DNA of 64,000 bases from Anaerolineae bacterium (GCA_023954475.1 JAMLHW010000014.1:62001-126000); one strand, 5' to 3'; shown: positions 1-9,676, numbered from the stretch's first letter. The notes: generated by a model not told the origin, from the letters alone. Program-made: numbers and translations.

Positions 1-28
1 GCGTAGGCATTTTGATGAATTCAGCCAT
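1..28 (-). CDS. Dihydrolipoamide acyltransferase (E2), first codons only
   Basis: On the minus strand an ATG at 28-26 opens a frame reading M-A-E-F-I-K-M-P-T before the window edge. This is the characteristic start of the lipoyl domain of 2-oxo acid dehydrogenase E2 subunits. The ATG overlaps the stop of the E1 beta gene (TAATG), the same arrangement as between E1 alpha and E1 beta, so the order is E1 alpha, E1 beta, E2 in one operon. Only nine residues are visible, so the identification rests mainly on context. Confidence 0.7.
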
Positions 29-1008
29 TAGAGTATCTCCTTAACTGCCGCGATAACTTTTTCAGCGTTGGGCAATGCCGATTTTTCCAGCGCACCTGCA
101 TAGGGAGCCGGAGCTTGCGCCTGTGCCACGCGCTTGATCGGGGCGTCGAGATAGTCAAACCCTTTTTCCTGCAACTGGGCCGCGACCTCCGCGCCAATGC
201 CATAGGTGCCGTGACCAAACTCGACAACGACACACTTAAACGTCTTCTTGAACGATGCCAGTGCTTTTGATAAATCGAGAGGTTGAAGCGAACGCAAATC
301 AATGATCTCCGCTTCGATACCCTCTTTTGCCAGTTGATTAGCGGCATCAAGCGCTGTGTGCAACCCTTCACCGTACGTCACAATCGTAACGTCTCGGCCT
401 TCGCGTTTAATATCAGAGACACCGATAGGCACGATATAGTCGCCATCCGGCACATCGTCGCGTACACGCGGTGACGTATAAAGTGGCACCGGCTCGATAA
501 ACATGACCGGCGCATCGTCGCGGATGGCGGCTTTCATCAAGCCTTTGGCATCGTATGGTGTTGCTGGACTGACCACTTTGAGGCCAGGGAAATGGGCAAA
601 TATGACATCCGGTGTGTGGCTGTGGGTCGCACCTAACTGCTTACCGCCGCCACCTGGGGCGCGAAAAACGACCGGTGCCTTGATCTCACCGTTGAACATA
701 TGGCTGACCTTGGCGGCATGATTGACAATGGCATCAAATGCGACGAAGGCGAAGTTGATCGTCATGAATTCGGCGACAGGCCGCAAACCGGCCATTGCTG
801 CACCAGTTGCGGCACCGGCGATCACCATTTCAGAAATCGGTGTGTCACGAACACGTCTTTCGCCAAATTCCTCAAGAAAGCCCTTGGTAACAGCATATGT
901 GCCGCCCCATTCACCAACTTCTTCGCCCATGATAAATACGTTGGGATCGCGCTGCATTTCTTCGCGCAGCGCTTCCGAGATAGCTTCGCGCAATGTTAAA
1001 CGAGGCAT
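28..1008 (-). CDS. pdhB: Pyruvate (2-oxo acid) dehydrogenase E1 component, beta subunit
   Basis: A 326-residue protein of the transketolase-like E1 beta family. With E1 alpha it carries out thiamine-diphosphate-dependent decarboxylation of pyruvate or a branched-chain 2-oxo acid in the cytosol. Recognisable elements are the N-terminal FIMGEEVGEWGG block, RDTPISEM, the glycine-rich RAPGGGGKQLGATHS segment, and the C-terminal transketolase domain ending near APYAGALEK. The length is normal. The ATG at 1008 overlaps the E1 alpha stop (TAATG), and a GGAGG Shine-Dalgarno lies in the end of the upstream gene, which suggests translational coupling. The sequence alone does not settle pyruvate versus branched-chain specificity. 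Confidence 0.93.
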   Translation of the reverse strand: MPRLTLREAISEALREEMQRDPNVFIMGEEVGEWGGTYAVTKGFLEEFGERRVRDTPISEMVIAGAATGAAMAGLRPVAEFMTINFAFVAFDAIVNHAAKVSHMFNGEIKAPVVFRAPGGGGKQLGATHSHTPDVIFAHFPGLKVVSPATPYDAKGLMKAAIRDDAPVMFIEPVPLYTSPRVRDDVPDGDYIVPIGVSDIKREGRDVTIVTYGEGLHTALDAANQLAKEGIEAEIIDLRSLQPLDLSKALASFKKTFKCVVVEFGHGTYGIGAEVAAQLQEKGFDYLDAPIKRVAQAQAPAPYAGALEKSALPNAEKVIAAVKEIL

Positions 1009-1988
1009 TAGTTAACCTCCCCAATGACACCAGGATAGATATGGTCGTAAAGTGAATCAAGCGCAGGATCAGGCGATTCATCTGCAAATTTCGCCGCAGC
1101 ATCGACTTCAGCCATTACTTCATTTTGGATGGCGAGTAATTCGTCTTCAGTCACATCGTAGTCGTTGAGCAAGACCGCTTGCAGGGTCGCAATAGGGTCT
1201 TTTTCGTCGCGCCACTGGTCGAGTTCGCCTTGTGGCCGGTAGCGGGTGCGGTCACCAATGCTGTGGCCTTCGTAACGATAGGTTTGCATTTCGAGGAATT
1301 GGGGACCTTCGCCTTTGCGTGCGGCATCGATGGCGGCCGTTGTCGCTTCGTAGACTTCGATTACATTCATGCCATCCACGCGTCGTCCCGGCATATTGTA
1401 AGCCATACCTTTTTTGAGGAGATCGGTTTCGGCCGAAGCGCGTTCCACCGATGTACCCATGCCATACTTGTTATTTTCCAGAATGAAAATGACAGGCAAA
1501 TTCCACACCTTCGCCAGATTGAGGGATTCGTGATAATAACCGATATTAGTCGAGCCATCACCAAAGTAGACGAGGCAAACGCGATCGGTGCCTTTGTAAT
1601 CTTCGGCCAAAGCGAGGCCGACGGCCAGGCTGAGATGGGCACCGACAATGCCGTAGCCACCCCAGAACGTGCGCTCTGTATCGACCAGATGCATCGAACC
1701 ACCTCTTCCGCCCGTCACGCCGGTTGCCTTACCCATCAACTCGGCCAGTACGCGACCGGGATCACTGCCGACTGTCAGCGCATGGCCATGATCGCGATAG
1801 GCGGTGATAACATGGTCGCCCGATTCACGTGCGCCAATGCTGCCGACGGCAACCGCTTCCTGACCAATGTAGAGGTGCAGAAAACCTTTGATTTTACCTT
1901 CAAGCTGGTACAACTCATCGCATCGCTCTTCAAAGCGACGAATGAGTACCATTTGACGGTACCACTCCAGGAGTGTTGCTTTTTCCAT
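1008..1988 (-). CDS. pdhA: Pyruvate (2-oxo acid) dehydrogenase E1 component, alpha subunit
   Basis: A 326-residue E1 alpha subunit. The thiamine-diphosphate motif is clear: FGDGSTNIG, then about 25 residues on the ENNKYGM stretch (the GDG...NN signature). YRDHGHAL and GGRGGSMH near residues 75-105 are family hallmarks. The frame extends upstream to 2036, but I place the start at the ATG at 1988-1986 because GAGGAG lies 10 nt before it and the family begins at this point. It is the first gene of the E1 alpha-E1 beta-E2 operon. Lipoate for the E2 could be supplied by the lipB-lipA genes about 6 kb away in this window. Confidence 0.92.
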   Translation of the reverse strand: MEKATLLEWYRQMVLIRRFEERCDELYQLEGKIKGFLHLYIGQEAVAVGSIGARESGDHVITAYRDHGHALTVGSDPGRVLAELMGKATGVTGGRGGSMHLVDTERTFWGGYGIVGAHLSLAVGLALAEDYKGTDRVCLVYFGDGSTNIGYYHESLNLAKVWNLPVIFILENNKYGMGTSVERASAETDLLKKGMAYNMPGRRVDGMNVIEVYEATTAAIDAARKGEGPQFLEMQTYRYEGHSIGDRTRYRPQGELDQWRDEKDPIATLQAVLLNDYDVTEDELLAIQNEVMAEVDAAAKFADESPDPALDSLYDHIYPGVIGEVN

Positions 1989-2281
1989 TTTCGAGAATCT
2001 CCTCACTGTGATTCGGAACGACCCATTCGTGGTCATCCGTCGAATTGTTTGCCGGTTTGCTGCCGGGAAGCAGGCAAAGATAGTGGTGTCCAGAAGACAA
2101 TGGCTTTAGTGTAACAAAGTACCATCAACCTGACGATAAGAATGTTATTTGCAGATCAGGTTTGCGGCGTGTAGCTACTTTTTGCCAACATAGCGGTGCG
2201 CAGACTGAATCCATCTTTCCTTTCGCTGAGCATTACAATCTCCAGCCTTATCTGCACACTGTCAGGCATCTCGCTCACCGG
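1989..2281. other. Intergenic region upstream of the pdh operon
   Basis: About 290 bp separate the end of the homoserine kinase gene from the pdhA start, both on the minus strand. The region should hold the pdh promoter, but I see no convincing -35/-10 pair and no strong terminator hairpin. Small open frames here lack ribosome binding sites and family resemblance. Confidence 0.5.
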
Positions 2282-3184
2282 TCAAATAACAATAGAACGC
2301 GTGCCTTCAGTGTCAACGCCAAGGATAAACGTGCGGCTGGCAAATCCGGCTGCCGCAAACGCAGCGCTTGCAGCATTGGCAATTTGCTGATGGTTGTCAG
2401 GCGCGAAGGCGATCAGACTGGGTCCGGCGCCGCTGAGGACTACAGCGGCAGCACCGGCGTTGCGGGCAGCGGCTGTCGCTGCGTCCATACCTGGAATCAA
2501 CGGAAAGCGGTAAGGTTCGTGCAATCTATCACGCATGGCATAAGACATCATATTGTAATCAGCATTTTGCAGAGCACGTAGGACGAACGGGATTCGGCCG
2601 ATATTGTACACAGCATCACCGTATGGAATCACGTCAGGCAACGCAGCACGCGCTTCACTGGTCAAAATGTGGAAATCAGGCAGGACGACGACAACAGTTA
2701 ACGGCGGGACATCCAACCGTTCGAAAAAGACCTGACCATCTGTGATCAAACCCATCGTCAATCGGCCGAAAAGAGCCGGCGCAATATTGTCCGTATGCCC
2801 TTCAATCTCAGCCGCCAACTCCAGAAGTTGCAGCTTGTCCAGCGGCGACCCAAGTAACGCATTGGCACCAGCCATGCCGCCAATGATCGCCGCGCTGCTG
2901 CTGCCCAAACCACTGCCGACCGGAATAGCGTTGTTTGCCTGAATACAAAGTCCAGCTGGGGCATTGCCCAGTCGATTAAAGACGACTTGAGCCGCTTCGT
3001 AAACCAGATTAGATGCGTCACGCGGCAATTGGGAAGCGCCTTCACCGCAAATATCTATCTCCAGCCCACTAGCCAATGGCGTAAAGGTGATTTCGTTGTA
3101 AAGCGCCAGCGCCATGCCGATGCTGTCAAAGCCCGGACCGAGGTTTGCCGTTGTGGCAGGAACAATGATTTTGACTGAATTCAT
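2282..3184 (-). CDS. thrB: Homoserine kinase (GHMP family)
   Basis: A 300-residue GHMP-superfamily kinase that phosphorylates L-homoserine in threonine biosynthesis. The start MNSVKIIVPATTANLGPGFD is the homoserine kinase signature. The ATP-binding loop PVGSGLGSSSAA lies near residue 90, and the C-terminal GAGPSLIAF motif completes the GHMP fold. An in-frame GTG at 3193 would add three residues; I prefer the ATG at 3184, although neither has a good Shine-Dalgarno. The gene follows the biotin carboxylase gene by 24 nt on the same strand and may be co-transcribed with it despite unrelated metabolism. Confidence 0.92.
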   Translation of the reverse strand: MNSVKIIVPATTANLGPGFDSIGMALALYNEITFTPLASGLEIDICGEGASQLPRDASNLVYEAAQVVFNRLGNAPAGLCIQANNAIPVGSGLGSSSAAIIGGMAGANALLGSPLDKLQLLELAAEIEGHTDNIAPALFGRLTMGLITDGQVFFERLDVPPLTVVVVLPDFHILTSEARAALPDVIPYGDAVYNIGRIPFVLRALQNADYNMMSYAMRDRLHEPYRFPLIPGMDAATAAARNAGAAAVVLSGAGPSLIAFAPDNHQQIANAASAAFAAAGFASRTFILGVDTEGTRSIVI

Positions 3185-3208
3185 AGCGTTCACGGCGTGC
3201 CGCCTGAG

Positions 3209-4705
3209 TTACACGTTGCGCCAGGCGGGCATCTCGTCCCACGGATCGGGGAGCGGTGACCCGTCATCGGCCGAAATCATTCTCCGCCGCTCACCACCCT
3301 GCAACGCCTCCAACGCCGCCGCCAACAACCACGTATCATCGTCAACGCGCTGCTCCGGCTGCCATTTAGCGAAAACTTCATTCAAATAGTTGGTACTCGT
3401 ATCACCACGCAGGAACTGCGGATCATGTAAAATTGCCAACAAATACGGGATGTTGGTCGTCACGCCCAGTACAACCGTTTCCTTGAGCGCTGCCACCATT
3501 TTGCGTACAGCTTCTGTGCGATCTGTGCCCCATGCTACTACTTTTGCTAACATCGGATCGTAATACGGCGATACCGCAGAGCCGGTTTCGATACCGTCAT
3601 CGACACGAATGCTCGGCCCGGATGGCGGTTTGTACAACGCCACTGTGCCAATAGACGGCAAAAAATTGTTTGCCGGATCTTCGGCATAAATGCGACATTC
3701 GATAGCATGGCCGCGTTGTTGAATTGAATCCTGCGTGAAACTGAGCGATTCACCCGCTGCAACCCGAATTTGCCACGCCGCAATGTCAATACCGGTCACC
3801 AATTCGGTTATGGGATGCTCAACCTGCAAGCGCGTATTCATTTCGAGCAGATAGTATTTCTGTTCGGGCGTAACCATAAACTCGACTGTGCCGGCGCTTG
3901 CGTAGCCGACAGCACGCGCCAATTTGGTGGCGGCATTGGTCATTTCACTGCGCAATACATCCGAGATAAATGGTGACGGTGTTTCCTCGATAATTTTCTG
4001 ATGGCGGCGCTGAATCGAGCATTCACGCTCAAACAAGTGCACCACATTGCCGTATTCGTCTCCCAATATCTGCACTTCGACGTGATAGATCCAGGTGAAA
4101 TACTTTTCCAGAATGATGTGATCGTTGCCGAATGAGGATAGTGCTTCACGTCGGGCAGCTTGCAAGGCATCGTGGAAAGTTTCGGCCGAATTGACCACAC
4201 GCATCCCTTTGCCCCCACCGCCGGCACTGGCTTTGATCAGCACCGGATACCCGAGCCGGTTCGCCGCAGCCAGCAATTCGGCATCACTCAGGTGCTTGCC
4301 GTCAACACCGGGAATGATTGGCACCCCAACCTGCCGCGCTATTTCCCGCGCCCGCGCTTTGCTGCCCATCGCTTCCATCGCCTGTGGCGACGGACCGACA
4401 AACTTGATGCTGTGTGCTGCGCACGCTGTGGCAAAATCAGCATTTTCGCTCAAGAAACCGTAACCGGGATGGATCGCATCAACCCCGGCGCGGTCACAAA
4501 CGGCAAACAATTTGCTCTGATTGAGATAAGTCTCGGTAGCTGTTGCGCCGTTGAGCGGATACGCCTCATCTGCCATGCGTACCCATGGTGCGTCGGCATC
4601 GATATCAGAATAGACCGCGACGGTCGTGACATTGAGTTCGCGACAAGCCCGAAATATGCGACCGGCGATTTCGCCGCGATTGGCGACTAAAAGTTTCTTA
4701 ATCAT
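3209..4705 (-). CDS. Biotin carboxylase subunit of an acyl-CoA carboxylase, without carrier domain
   Basis: A 498-residue ATP-grasp enzyme that carboxylates biotin on a carrier protein. The N terminus IKKLLVANRGEIAGRI, the glycine-rich GGGGKGMRVV (about residue 165) and the catalytic EMNTRLQVEHPITE segment (about 290) are typical. The protein runs some 45 residues past the biotin carboxylase core and stops just after WDEMPAWRNV, a point that resembles the junction before the BT and biotinyl domains in propionyl- or methylcrotonyl-CoA carboxylase alpha chains. No biotinyl MKM motif follows, so the carrier must be a separate protein. The gene starts 9 nt after the hydratase gene, consistent with a leucine-degradation-type pair. 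Plain accC for fatty-acid synthesis is the alternative. Confidence 0.85.
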   Translation of the reverse strand: MIKKLLVANRGEIAGRIFRACRELNVTTVAVYSDIDADAPWVRMADEAYPLNGATATETYLNQSKLFAVCDRAGVDAIHPGYGFLSENADFATACAAHSIKFVGPSPQAMEAMGSKARAREIARQVGVPIIPGVDGKHLSDAELLAAANRLGYPVLIKASAGGGGKGMRVVNSAETFHDALQAARREALSSFGNDHIILEKYFTWIYHVEVQILGDEYGNVVHLFERECSIQRRHQKIIEETPSPFISDVLRSEMTNAATKLARAVGYASAGTVEFMVTPEQKYYLLEMNTRLQVEHPITELVTGIDIAAWQIRVAAGESLSFTQDSIQQRGHAIECRIYAEDPANNFLPSIGTVALYKPPSGPSIRVDDGIETGSAVSPYYDPMLAKVVAWGTDRTEAVRKMVAALKETVVLGVTTNIPYLLAILHDPQFLRGDTSTNYLNEVFAKWQPEQRVDDDTWLLAAALEALQGGERRRMISADDGSPLPDPWDEMPAWRNV

Positions 4706-4714
4706 GAGTGGGTT

Positions 4715-5497
4715 TCAGTCAGACAGCCATGATGGCTTGCGTTTTTCAAGGAAGCTGCTCATGCCTTCCTGCCCTTCGGCCGATGCGCGTCGTTTCGCTA
4801 TCATCGTGGCAGTGTGCTCACGCATAGCTGGAATCGGTTTATCGGCAACCGTATTGATGATTTGTTTGGCGACGGCTTGTGCGCCGGGTGCTGCTTGCAA
4901 CAGTTGTTCTACCCGATCCGCCACAATGGCATCGAGTTCATTTTCATCTGCAGCCAGATGTTGAATGAGGCCGATTCGCTGGGCAATTTCGGCCGAAAAA
5001 CGTTCTCCGGTCAGGAAGAACTCACGGGCATTGCCGGCACCGATTTTGGCAACTACATAGGGTGCAATGACGGCCGGAACAATACCCAGTCGCGTTTCGC
5101 TGAATGCAAACCGGGCGCGTACCACGGCAACTGTCACGTCACAACAGCTTGCCAAACCCGTACCGCCGCCAATAACAGAGCCATTGATGCGACCGACAAC
5201 CGGCTTGTGGCAACTATTGACAGCCGCCATCAAGTCGAAAATCGCTTTGCCGTCAGCTAGGTTTTCTTCGAACGTGAAGTCGGCGGCAGCACGCATGAAA
5301 TTGAGATCGGCACCGGCGCAAAAAGAGCGTCCATTGCCGGTCAACACGACGACGCGCACGCTTTCATCCTCGCTCAGGCTGTGAAATGTATCCGTCAGCT
5401 CGCGAATCATTGCCGGTGTCATTGCGTTGTGTTGATTCGGCCGATTCAGCGCCACCGTAACAGTTTTGTGCGAGCGAATCAGTTGAATGTCAATCAT
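4715..5497 (-). CDS. Enoyl-CoA hydratase/isomerase family protein, methylglutaconyl-CoA hydratase-like
   Basis: A crotonase-fold protein of about 260 residues. The motifs are LNRPNQHNAM, FCAGADLNFM (CoA and oxyanion-hole region), GGGTGLASCCD and FSETRLGIVPAVIAPYVV. The last segment is characteristic of bacterial methylglutaconyl-CoA hydratase (LiuC-like). In crotonase the first catalytic glutamate sits in the GGG-x-E-L segment, which here reads GGGTGL, while the second glutamate (SETRLG) is kept, as in LiuC-type enzymes. The ATG at 5497 fits the family start; an in-frame ATG at 5512 adds five residues. Neither has a strong ribosome site. It heads an operon with the biotin carboxylase gene. 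Confidence 0.8.
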   Translation of the reverse strand: MIDIQLIRSHKTVTVALNRPNQHNAMTPAMIRELTDTFHSLSEDESVRVVVLTGNGRSFCAGADLNFMRAAADFTFEENLADGKAIFDLMAAVNSCHKPVVGRINGSVIGGGTGLASCCDVTVAVVRARFAFSETRLGIVPAVIAPYVVAKIGAGNAREFFLTGERFSAEIAQRIGLIQHLAADENELDAIVADRVEQLLQAAPGAQAVAKQIINTVADKPIPAMREHTATMIAKRRASAEGQEGMSSFLEKRKPSWLSD

Positions 5498-5576
5498 AGG
5501 TATGTGATGCATGATTTGTTGGTATTGTTAGGCAAGTTTACTATTCAACCAGCCAACTATCAAACAATCCAATCAA

Positions 5577-5607
5577 CAAAAAAGGCGCAGGATTACTCCC
5601 ACGCCTT
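5577..5607 (-). terminator. Intrinsic terminator of ftsH
   Basis: On the minus strand, 34 nt after the ftsH stop, an 11-bp stem (AAGGCG plus TGGGA pairing with TCCTG plus CGCCTT, including G-U pairs) closes a GTAA tetraloop. It is followed directly by a run of seven T. This is a textbook rho-independent terminator and separates ftsH from the downstream hydratase operon. Confidence 0.88.
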
Positions 5608-5640
5608 GTGATCAACAAATTATCGCTGCAGCAATGTCAA

Positions 5641-7488
5641 TCAATCGGCCGGTGCGCCAACCTGATTCATCAACGCTTCGAAATCTTCGCGATCCAGCGT
5701 CTCCACGTCCAACAGCCTGTCCACCAGAGCAACAAGCTGTTCGCGGTTTTCAAGAATGATGCGTTTGGCACGCTCGTAATTCTCGCCCAGAATCCGCTTG
5801 ACCTCAAAGTCAATCTGTTTGGCAGCTTCCTCACTGTAGTCGCGCGCGCTGAAGTTGCCACCGATGAACACATTGCCGCTTTGGTTGCCGTACGTGCGCA
5901 GACCCAGCTCATCGCTCATGCCGAAGCTCATGATCATACTGCGGGCCAAACTGGTCGATTGCTGCAAATCATTGGACGCGCCGGTGGTAATTCGGCCGAA
6001 AAAGATCTCTTCTGCCGCACGACCGCCCAAAGCCATCGCGATCTTGTCTTCAAACCACTCACGCGATTTAACCATCGTCTCTTCCGGCAGCGGCAGCACA
6101 AAACCGCCTGCAAAGCCACGCGGCACAATCGTAATCTTTTGCACCGGATCGGTATTGAGCAGGTTGAACGAAACGACCGCATGACCGGCCTCATGATACG
6201 CCAGCACCTCTTTATCTTCCTCAGAAATAACGACGCTTTTCTTCTTCGGACCGATAGCAACGCGGTCAAATGCTTCCTGAAAATCTTCCGGGACAATCGA
6301 CACGCTGTTGCGTCGTGCCGCGAAAATGGCAGCTTCGTTGACCAAATTTTCCAAATCAGCACCCGAAAAACCGGCAGTCAGGCGTGCCCAATCTTCAAAG
6401 TCAACTTGCTTGGAAATCGGCTTGCCGCGTGCGTGTACAGTCAGGATAGCCTTGCGGCCCTTTACATCCGGCAAATTGACGATCACCTTGCGGTCAAAAC
6501 GACCAGGCCGCAGCAGCGCCGGATCCAGCACGTCGACGCGGTTAGTCGCCGCAATGATGATGACATTTGTCTCGTTGTCGAAGCCGTCCATCTCGACCAG
6601 AATCTGATTCAAGGTTTGTTCGCGCTCGTCGTTGCCGCCGCCCAGACCGGCTCCACGCTGGCGACCAACTGCATCGATTTCGTCCACAAAGACGATTGAG
6701 GGCGCATTTTCTTTGGCTTTATTAAAGAGGTCGCGCACACGACTGGCACCGACACCGACAAACATTTCGACGAATTCGGAACCGGATATGTGGTAGAACG
6801 GTGTCCCGGCTTCGCCGGCAATGGCACGCGCCAACAGCGTTTTACCCGTTCCAGGTGGGCCAACCATCAACACACCGCGTGGAATGCGTGCGCCGACTTG
6901 TATGAATTTCTCGGGTTCGCGCAGAAACTGAACGACTTCAGCCACTTCTTCTTTGGCTTCCTCAACACCGGCAACGTCTTCGAATGTCACCGTCGGCCGA
7001 TCGCCGTCATTAATGTTCTTTGCTTTGGATCGGCCGAAGCCAAAGATGCTGTTGCCTCCGCCACCTTGCATCTGGCGAAAACCACGGCTAAATATCCAGA
7101 TGATCAACAAAATAGGGCCAAATGAAAACGCCAGCGTCAGCAACGTATCTGAAATTGAGGAATCGGGTGTCTGCAACACAAACACCTCAATCGTTTCCGG
7201 CGGAACACCACGATACACCAACTCCTCGTAGATACTGAGTTGTGGATCCGTATCCCAGGCAACGGTAGTACCATCTTTGAGAGTCACTTCTGCGACATTG
7301 TTTTTCATCGCAATTGACTCAACCTGATTGCTCGTCAACAACGTTGCCACTTCATCTGCCGTCGCTTTATCGGGTGCGTTAAGACTGCCACGCATCCAGA
7401 ATTGGACGACCAGGATAATTGCAAGAATGCCCAGTATCCAACCCCAAACAGGTATTTGCGGACGACTATTTCTCGGTTGTTCTTCCAT
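5641..7488 (-). CDS. ftsH: ATP-dependent zinc metalloprotease FtsH
   Basis: A 615-residue membrane-anchored AAA+ protease that degrades misfolded membrane proteins and short-lived regulators. It has two transmembrane helices ([19 protein letters not shown] near residue 15 and [16 protein letters not shown] near residue 120) flanking a small extracytoplasmic domain. The AAA module follows, with Walker A GPPGTGKT, Walker [10 protein letters not shown] and the second region of homology [20 protein letters not shown]. The zinc protease motif HEAGH is near residue 440. I start at 7488 rather than the in-frame GTG at 7506, because GGGGAG sits 10 nt before the ATG and overlaps the GTG. Length is normal; a terminator follows. 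Confidence 0.96.
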   Translation of the reverse strand: MEEQPRNSRPQIPVWGWILGILAIILVVQFWMRGSLNAPDKATADEVATLLTSNQVESIAMKNNVAEVTLKDGTTVAWDTDPQLSIYEELVYRGVPPETIEVFVLQTPDSSISDTLLTLAFSFGPILLIIWIFSRGFRQMQGGGGNSIFGFGRSKAKNINDGDRPTVTFEDVAGVEEAKEEVAEVVQFLREPEKFIQVGARIPRGVLMVGPPGTGKTLLARAIAGEAGTPFYHISGSEFVEMFVGVGASRVRDLFNKAKENAPSIVFVDEIDAVGRQRGAGLGGGNDEREQTLNQILVEMDGFDNETNVIIIAATNRVDVLDPALLRPGRFDRKVIVNLPDVKGRKAILTVHARGKPISKQVDFEDWARLTAGFSGADLENLVNEAAIFAARRNSVSIVPEDFQEAFDRVAIGPKKKSVVISEEDKEVLAYHEAGHAVVSFNLLNTDPVQKITIVPRGFAGGFVLPLPEETMVKSREWFEDKIAMALGGRAAEEIFFGRITTGASNDLQQSTSLARSMIMSFGMSDELGLRTYGNQSGNVFIGGNFSARDYSEEAAKQIDFEVKRILGENYERAKRIILENREQLVALVDRLLDVETLDREDFEALMNQVGAPAD

Positions 7489-7635
7489 AAATGTTTTGCT
7501 CCCCACGCGATGACAATGCCATTAAGCGCTCACAGGAGTGACTGTTCTTCACGTAGTTAAACTATAGTAGCCGACAATTGTTTGATTACCATAAACCTTG
7601 AAGCTAAATACATTACGGCAATATGAGAGGCAATT

Positions 7636-8598
7636 CTAGACTGTTACTGGATTGAGTTCACGATGAATCTTAGACAGCGCCCGCACTTGCTGTTCCGCAC
7701 GATAACTACTGCGTACCAAAGGGCCGCTCTCTACCCAACGAAAACCCATATCAAGGCCACGTCGCTTCAACTCAACAAATGCCTCTGGCTCATAATATTT
7801 CTCAATGGGCAAATGCTTACGACTGGGTTGTAAATATTGGCCTATAGTGAGGATGTTAACGCCAACATCAGCCAAATCTTGCATCGTTGCGACTACTTCA
7901 TCAAATTCCTCACCTAGCCCGAGCATGATACCGCTTTTAGTCAAAACATCAGGCTGTAACTCTTTGGCGTTGCGCAAAGTCGTCATCGCCCATTCATATT
8001 TATCTTGCGGCTGCACACGCTTAAACAAACGTGGCACCGTTTCAACATTGTGATTGAGAATTTCAGGACGGGCATCCATGACGATCTTGAGCGCGGTGCG
8101 GTCGCCCTTGAAATCGGGAATTAGCACTTCAATTGAGCAACCAGGCTGCAACTCACGAATACGATCGATGAGCAGGGCAAAAATAGGCGCGCCACCGTCT
8201 TTGCGTTCATCCCGATTGACGGACGTGATGACCACATGGCTTAAATTCATGGCATGAACCGCTTGGGCAACGCGTTCCGGTTCGTCCCAATCGATCGCGC
8301 CCGGTCTTCCTGTTTTGATGTCGCAAAAACCACAACTGCGTGTACAGATATCGCCAAGTATTAGAAAGGTCGCTGTCCCTTTGCCCCAGCATTCGCCGAT
8401 ATTGGGGCAACTCGCCTCTTCGCATACGGTGTGCAGTTGCTTACTGCGCATGAGTGTCTTGACATTGTCGTATGTTTCGCCGCTGGGAGCGCGCACCTTG
8501 ATCCAGTCAGGACGACGTTGCGGCCGGGGATAGAGGGTTACTTCTCGTCTCTTGTCGCTTGCTGTAATGTCAATTGAGTCTAAATCAATGACGGACAT
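7636..8598 (-). CDS. lipA: Lipoyl synthase (radical SAM)
   Basis: A 320-residue radical SAM enzyme that inserts two sulfur atoms into protein-bound octanoyl groups to form lipoyl cofactor. Both iron-sulfur cluster motifs are visible. The auxiliary cluster cysteines are in [12 protein letters not shown] (about residue 55), and the SAM cluster motif CTRSCGFC follows about 20 residues later. The C-terminal RSSYRAE carries the conserved serine ligand. The start at 8598 is supported by AGGA about 8 nt upstream; the frame also runs open to 8646. It lies 57 nt after lipB on the same strand, giving a lipB-lipA pair. Confidence 0.96.
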   Translation of the reverse strand: MSVIDLDSIDITASDKRREVTLYPRPQRRPDWIKVRAPSGETYDNVKTLMRSKQLHTVCEEASCPNIGECWGKGTATFLILGDICTRSCGFCDIKTGRPGAIDWDEPERVAQAVHAMNLSHVVITSVNRDERKDGGAPIFALLIDRIRELQPGCSIEVLIPDFKGDRTALKIVMDARPEILNHNVETVPRLFKRVQPQDKYEWAMTTLRNAKELQPDVLTKSGIMLGLGEEFDEVVATMQDLADVGVNILTIGQYLQPSRKHLPIEKYYEPEAFVELKRRGLDMGFRWVESGPLVRSSYRAEQQVRALSKIHRELNPVTV

Positions 8599-8655
8599 AA
8601 CCGTTTCCTGTAAGAATGATTGCTGAAATGACGATGATCGCAGCATATATGCCGC

Positions 8656-9387
8656 TTATCGCGCCGTTTCTAGCTGATTGTAGGTAGAAAGGACACGGGT
8701 TTCAAGTTGAAACACGTTAGAAAAGGCGTCGGCGACGGACAAGACGAGTTTGGCGACGGAAGGCGGTTGAGGCAGCAATTGTGCCATACTGGTGACGCCG
8801 TGATCAGCGATGCCACACGGAATGATTCCGGCAAAATGGGCGAGATTGGGATTGACGTTGAGCGCAAAACCGTGACTTGTAATGCCTTGTCCACTGACTT
8901 TGACGCCAATTGCAGCGATTTTGACTGCTTCGGCCGATTCGTCTCCTCCCGCATTAACCCAAACACCTGTGTATCCCGGATAACGCCATCCATCCAGACC
9001 ATACTGCGCTAATGTGTCGATGATGACCTGTTCCAAATTGCGCAAATACACGTGATAATCAGGCGTTTGTGTGTTGTAAAGACGTTTGAGATTGAGAATG
9101 GGGTAGCCGACGAGCTGACCAGGTCCATGGTAGGTAATGTCACCACCACGATCGACGTGAAAGACACTGATATGCTCGGCCGATAATTGTTCGTCACTGA
9201 ACAACAAATTGTCTAGCTTGCCACGTCGTCCCAATGTGTAAGTCGGGGGGTGTTCCAACAACAACAACCGGTGTGGCATGTCTGCATCGGCCGAACTCAT
9301 TTCAGCCACCAGGCGCTGTTGCAAATCCCATGCCGTCTGATAGGCAATCTGGCCTAACCACTGCACTTCGACAATCGGTAATTCCAT
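8656..9387 (-). CDS. lipB: Octanoyl-[acyl carrier protein]:protein octanoyltransferase
   Basis: A 243-residue LipB-family acyltransferase that moves octanoate from acyl carrier protein to lipoyl domains, the step before LipA. Signatures are RGGDITYHGPGQLVGYPI, the catalytic lysine in AAIGVKVSGQGITSHGFALN, and the catalytic cysteine in GIIPCGIADHGVTSM. The open frame extends to 9504, but the family start MELPIVEVQWLG corresponds to the ATG at 9387. The ribosome site is weak. Together with lipA it provides lipoate for the pyruvate dehydrogenase E2 encoded at the start of the window. Confidence 0.94.
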   Translation of the reverse strand: MELPIVEVQWLGQIAYQTAWDLQQRLVAEMSSADADMPHRLLLLEHPPTYTLGRRGKLDNLLFSDEQLSAEHISVFHVDRGGDITYHGPGQLVGYPILNLKRLYNTQTPDYHVYLRNLEQVIIDTLAQYGLDGWRYPGYTGVWVNAGGDESAEAVKIAAIGVKVSGQGITSHGFALNVNPNLAHFAGIIPCGIADHGVTSMAQLLPQPPSVAKLVLSVADAFSNVFQLETRVLSTYNQLETAR

Positions 9388-9495
9388 ATCCGTATTGTAG
9401 CAGCAACGGACGACGGTTCCTACCGCAACTTCGCAACTATTCACGGAGACTATCTTTGGGATTAAGTGCAGACTGCGCTGCAAGAAGAAAAAGTG

Positions 9496-9567
9496 TGGGC
9501 CCACCAGGATTCGAACCTGGAACCCAGCGGTTATGAGCCGCTTGCTCTGCCTTTGAGCTATGGGCCC
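9496..9567 (-). tRNA. tRNA with CAT anticodon (elongator Met or, more likely, Ile2)
   Basis: The minus strand folds as a complete tRNA: acceptor GGGCCCA with TGGGCCC, D-stem GCTC/GAGC, anticodon stem AGCGG/CCGCT with loop CTCATAA, and T-arm CCAGG-TTCGAAT-CCTGG. The anticodon is CAT. It lacks the three consecutive G-C pairs of initiators, so it is not fMet. The acceptor C4-G69 and C5-G68 pairs and the CTCATAA loop match what I recall of Ile2 tRNAs modified by TilS, but elongator Met remains possible. CCA is not encoded. Only 4 nt separate it from tRNA-Gly. Confidence 0.9.
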
Positions 9568-9571
9568 GTAG

Positions 9572-9642
9572 AGCGGCAGACGGGATTCGAACCCGTGACA
9601 AGAGCTTGGAAGGCTATTGTGTTACCCCTACACCACTGCCGC
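9572..9642 (-). tRNA. tRNA-Gly (TCC)
   Basis: The minus strand shows acceptor GCGGCAG paired with CTGCCGC, anticodon loop with TCC, and T-arm ACGGG-TTCGAAT-CCCGT. It is the middle gene of a Pro-Gly-CAT tRNA operon, 34 nt after tRNA-Pro and 4 nt before the CAT tRNA, so the two downstream tRNAs must be cut from one precursor. Confidence 0.95.
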
Positions 9643-9676
9643 TTGTTAATGGAAGCGCTTGATCGCTACGAAACAG

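Noticed and set aside
1179-2114. A 311-codon open frame on the plus strand antisense to pdhA
   Set aside because: It mirrors the strongly conserved pdhA gene, has no family resemblance and no ribosome site.
5608-6699. A 363-codon open frame on the plus strand antisense to ftsH
   Set aside because: It is a shadow of the conserved AAA and protease domains and encodes low-similarity, composition-driven sequence.
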